Below are positions 60,814-64,000 of a stretch of 64,000 bases of DNA, piece after piece (the first letter of the stretch is position 1; each line of letters starts with the position of its first letter). Source of the stretch: Gaeumannomyces sp. JS-464. Taxonomy: Eukaryota; Ascomycota; Sordariomycetes; Magnaporthales; Magnaporthaceae. Position numbers and translations under genes: made by a program. The notes below the pieces were generated by a model. It saw only the letters and a program-made list of their open reading frames with translations, had not been told where the DNA came from and made no database searches. The DNA lies in contig NGZR01000001.1 of NCBI GenBank assembly GCA_002197995.1, positions 3,844,001 to 3,908,000 on the forward strand, written 5' to 3'.

Positions 60814-61283
60814 ATGGACGAGGAAGAATCGGCCGCGTATCTGGCCTCGCTCCTGAACAAAAACCTGCGCATCACCACAACCGACACGCGCATGTTCTGG
60901 GGCCAGTTTAAGTGCACGGATCCGGTTTGTCTCGAACTTCTCCTGCCCCTCCCTCCACTCCCTCTGGTTCCTTGTCGTTTATTCTGATCGCGACGCTGAC
61001 AACCAAACACAACAAAAAGGACTGCAACGTCGTGCTCGCGCATGCCTACGAGTACCGTCGCCCGACCGCCGAGCAGGTCGCCGAAGAGGCGCGTCGTGCC
61101 GCCGCCGCTCAGCGTGCCGCCTTCAACCTCGACATGAACTCGCGCTTTCTCGGCCTCATCGTTGTCCCCGGCGAGCACATCGTCAAGATCGAGGTCGAGG
61201 AGTTTGCTAGCCAGATGCGCGGCGACACTGGGTCTGCTGCTACTGCTGCCTCTAACTCCGAGGCGCCCGCCGGGTTTGTGTGA
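60814..61283 (+). CDS. NAA38: N-alpha-acetyltransferase 38 (NatC auxiliary, LSM domain)
   Basis: Small Sm-like subunit of the NatC complex, which acetylates protein N-termini (yeast Mak31, human LSMD1). Exons 60814-60924 and 61020-61283 give 124 residues. Sm motif 1 spans YLASLLNKNLRITTTDTRMF and, across the intron, FKCTDPDCNVVLAHAYEYR. Sm motif 2 is LGLIVVPGEHIVKIEVEE. The C-terminal tail is Ala/Ser-rich. The intron has the unusual donor GTTTGT, but the phase and the conserved DPDCN junction support it; a CTGAC branch site lies 20 bases before the acceptor. An AATAAA lies at 61552. No frameshift. Confidence 0.9.
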
Positions 61284-62060
61284 CGGACGCAGTGCGGAGG
61301 CTACACTCCTCGTCGGACTCCTGTCTCTTAAAGAGTAAAAATAATACTCCAGGAGGATTGGAGTATTGGACTAAATCAAGCCACTCTTCTCTGCTGTCTA
61401 GCAAGACCTTTGGGACTCTGGGAGACAGTCTCGGAATGAGGGCGTTTGAGCGAATACCATGCGGACGAATGTCTTTCTCGGGATGTTTTCCGGTGAAGGG
61501 TTTGCGATGATATGATACCCAGGCGACTTTGGCTCATAAAATATGGGATTCAATAAAACCAAGGGCTTTGGTCTTTTGATGGGTGATAAGGCGAAACGCA
61601 TGTCCACAAAAGACACGGAGAGGTCCGGCTTCTAGGTGCCTGCTGCTAACGATACGACTACTTCAATATGAGGGAATCCTTGGCCAAAAAGGAGGAGGAA
61701 ACGGGGAAACGGTATCCATGTTACAGAAGCCAGCACAAAACAAGAAGTAACAAATACCAAACATACCATTGACCCGATTCTGTAAGCTCCAAGGTCGAAC
61801 CTATCTCCTGAACTTCCAGTACCTCGCGCGACTGAGCAAAGATAAAGAACACAAAAAGGCACCAGGCTCAAGCGATTTTTTTCCCCTGTTGATCGCTCGG
61901 ACAATATTGGCGAGATCGATCAGCAGCAGAGTTTGGGGTATTACTCATTAAGGGGTAAGGAACCGAGTCCTTTCTCTCGACTCGAGTGCCCTGTAATTCG
62001 TCCAAGACCGCGTCATTACGGCCACGGCATGCCACTAAGCAGGGACCGGTCCAGGTGATA
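61284..62060. other. Convergent intergenic region
   Basis: Tail-to-tail spacer between NAA38 and PIL1 with an AATAAA at 61552-61557 for NAA38. No gene seen. Confidence 0.45.
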
Positions 62061-63572
62061 TCAGGCGTTTATGACCTCCTGTGACCGGCCACGACGCTCA
62101 CCGTTCATACCCGGCTCGCTGTCCAGGATAGAGTCCCTTTCACGCTCCCGCAGCTCCTCATCCTCGTCATCTTCATCATCTTCCATCTCACCATGTCCTG
62201 ACGAGACCCAGGAACTGCGGTCGTTGAGAGGCGCATCCTGGCCCGAGAGATCATGGCCTCCCTCGGCGCGGGCCTTGATGTGGTTCCTCCGGCGCTGCGA
62301 CAGCGTGCGGGCACGGGTTGATAGCTTGGACGACACGGCGGCGTTCTGCGTTACCCAGCTGGTGAGAGAGTCCTCACAGTCCTGGATGATAGCACGGCTG
62401 GCCTCATAGCCGTCGTAGGCCTGGCGCGTCTCGCCCGGGGTTACGGGGGTGTCGTCGATCAGCTCTAGGAGATGCTTGCCGTAACCGGCGATGATGGCCA
62501 CCTTCTCAGCATGCTCGCGTAGGGCGTCGAACTGGTAGGTGTAGGCGGCCTTGATCTTCTCGCGCGTGATATTGGACAGTTGCGCCTCGGCGACGAGGGA
62601 CTCAGCCTCGGCGCGCACCAGCTCCTGCTCCAGAAACGACTATCTTGGGCGAGTTCGGCTCCTTGTACTTGAGCTGCGCGATCTGGTCCGTGATCTTTTG
62701 CTTTCCTGTTGGTTGCGGCACGGTTAGCGACTATGTCAACCATTTCATGGTTCGTATCTGCAGGACGCATCTCTAGCCACGTCTCTGGGCGCGTCTCTAA
62801 ATGTGCGCCATCGTATCTGATCCGCAGGCGCCCCCCCACAAACAACGTACTGTCTCGGCTCGGCTGGACCGAAGCCTCAATATTCCTGATGCTCTTCATA
62901 GTCAGGCGGTATTGGTCGTAGCGGTCGACGTATTGATCCTCCAGCTCGCCGATCTCGTAAAGAAGCACGCCGAGTTTGTCCGTCACGTCCGAGACATCCT
63001 CGTCGCCGTGCTCGCCCCAGAGGGACAGTTGTTGCTAGGGTGGGGTGGCCAAAGGCTCAAGGTTAGCTTCCGGGGTGACCTGGTGGGTGGCCTCGATCGG
63101 TAGACATACGGCGACCTCCATGCGCTCTTTGGCGACACACTCCAGACTGCGCATGACGTTCTTTTCCATCTTGACCAGTTGCGACAGCTTCTTGGCCAAG
63201 TCGGGCCCAAAGGCACCGGCGGCGTTCCTCCGAAGCGCATGTCCTGGAGAGATCGCGAGGCCTGGTTAGCCCTCCATGACACCAGAAAGGACTGACGTTT
63301 GCGTGTGCTTCCGGCTGGCGGCTCACCAAAGGGTCCTCGCCCGAACAGGCGGCCAGACTTGGTACTAGAAGGTGGCGGTGGGGGGTTCTAGCGATTGCGA
63401 AGTTCATCTTGGTCAGTGTCTTTGTTCTGGGTTCTGGCTGTGTCGCGAAAGCTTTGGCGGATTCCCTGTCGGCTTGCTGCGACGAGCCCCAGGGACAGAA
63501 GAAATCGGAACCCACCTGAAGCTGCGAGGCGGTCGGCGCCCTCGAATGGCGCATAGAGTATGTGCGGTGCAT
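62061..63572 (-). CDS. PIL1: Eisosome core protein Pil1/Lsp1 (BAR-like), one frameshift
   Basis: Membrane-bending BAR-like protein that builds eisosomes under the plasma membrane. Five exons: 63516-63572, 63327-63387, 63110-63243, 62851-63034 and 62061-62705. The start MHRTYSMRHSRAPTASQLQ is the conserved Pil1 N-terminus. RRNAAGAFGPDLAKKLSQLV opens the coiled BAR helix, and KLGVLLYEIGELEDQYVDRY with SIRNIEASVQPSRDR are invariant family blocks. The end is acidic (MEDDEDDEDEE) and phospho-site-like. An A3 run (62634-62636) is one base too long, so the frame slips just before the EQELVRAEAESLV block; corrected length 359 residues. Ordinary family members are about 340-350. Confidence 0.94.
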
Positions 63573-64000
63573 TGTGGAGACGATCGATTTCCGTGGATTC
63601 CCTTTGTCGCGCAGGAGACTGTCAATTAAAAGCGACCTCTGCGCGCCCAGTCAATGGCGAGAGAGACGGAGGTAAGGAGCAAAGAAAAGCAGCCGATGTT
63701 GAAGGAGCTACGCCGCGCCGTGTGGGGCTGGGGTTGTCCTGGGCTGCGACGCTACACGAGCTTGTGCCTGACGACGTCACCGAGGAAGACAGCGCGCGCC
63801 GCAAGGGGAAAGGTACCTTACCTCAGCGACAACCCACTCCGGTGGGAAGAATTTGCCTGAAAGCTAGGCGCGCACACGATAGTGTGCCGAGGAGGTGATA
63901 CAGTTGTATGAAATATCGAGCGACAAGACTCGGGGGACTACAAGCTAAGGTGGGGGGTGCGCGGCTATCCAAAAGAAGTGCTGGTGGCTCGCCCGGGGGA
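63573..64000. other. PIL1 promoter region, window edge
   Basis: Upstream flank of PIL1, with a leader-like stretch near 63600. Short open frames without domains; I see nothing else. Confidence 0.4.

Noticed and set aside
63380..63387. Frameshift suspected at the start of PIL1 exon 2 (C run)
   Set aside because: The run has six C and reads NPPPPPSSTKSGR correctly.

Overview
The window is nuclear DNA of a filamentous ascomycete, most likely a sordariomycete (inference). The protein-coding genes are GC-rich and carry short GT-AG introns of about 50-160 bases with fungal branch sites. The gene set (Pil1, PEX13, Pmt2-type mannosyltransferase, NADH-GOGAT, HET and Clr5-domain proteins) is typical of Pezizomycotina. 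I found no rRNA, tRNA, CRISPR or intact transposon.

Layout. 0.4-1.7 kb: frameshifted APH-family kinase (-). 2.5-3.0 kb: possible small Cys-rich gene (+). 4.9-6.4 kb: O-acetylhomoserine sulfhydrylase (+). 6.8-7.8 kb: EMC7 (+). 8.3-9.6 kb: WW-domain protein (-). 10.5-18.3 kb: accessory stretch with a broken Clr5-domain gene (-), an intact AIG1/IMAP-like GTPase (+), and remnants of an unknown gene and of an AAA-type P-loop. 18.4-19.5 kb: secreted GH43 arabinanase (-). 20.5-23.0 kb: SPX-VTC polyphosphate polymerase subunit (-). 24.2-26.5 kb: HET-domain protein (+). 27.2-34.1 kb: complete seven-exon NADH-glutamate synthase (-). 34.1-40.8 kb: long interval with no recognisable gene. 40.8-42.1 kb: APC15/Mnd2 (+). 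42.5-43.5 kb: Bet1 SNARE (-). 44.8-47.4 kb: PMT2-family mannosyltransferase (+). 49.1-50.9 kb: purine-cytosine permease (+). 52.0-53.5 kb: PEX13 (-), followed in frame by a 188-codon open stretch after its stop. 54.3-55.5 kb: NmrA-like protein (-). 56.5-60.3 kb: XPG/Rad13 nuclease (-). 60.8-61.3 kb: NAA38 (+). 62.1-63.6 kb: Pil1 (-).

Most of the window is conserved housekeeping sequence: sulfur and nitrogen assimilation (sulfhydrylase, GOGAT, purine/cytosine uptake), ER and secretory functions (EMC7, Bet1, Pmt2), eisosome and peroxisome parts, DNA repair and cell-cycle control. Between them lies accessory sequence (about 10-27 kb) with Clr5, GTPase, AAA-like and HET genes, families linked to fungal non-self recognition or of unknown role.

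The strongest overall pattern is one of sequence quality. About seventeen one- or two-base indels, most at homopolymers or short repeats, break eleven genes, including ones that should be essential or strongly conserved. For ten of the eleven I could check that the corrections give a coding length divisible by three with the predicted introns. I read most as assembly errors. Only the Clr5 gene, which also has an in-frame stop, looks like a real pseudogene. No convincing new defence-like system is complete here; the best candidates for novelty are the GTPase, the small CGKCGK gene and the open frame behind PEX13.
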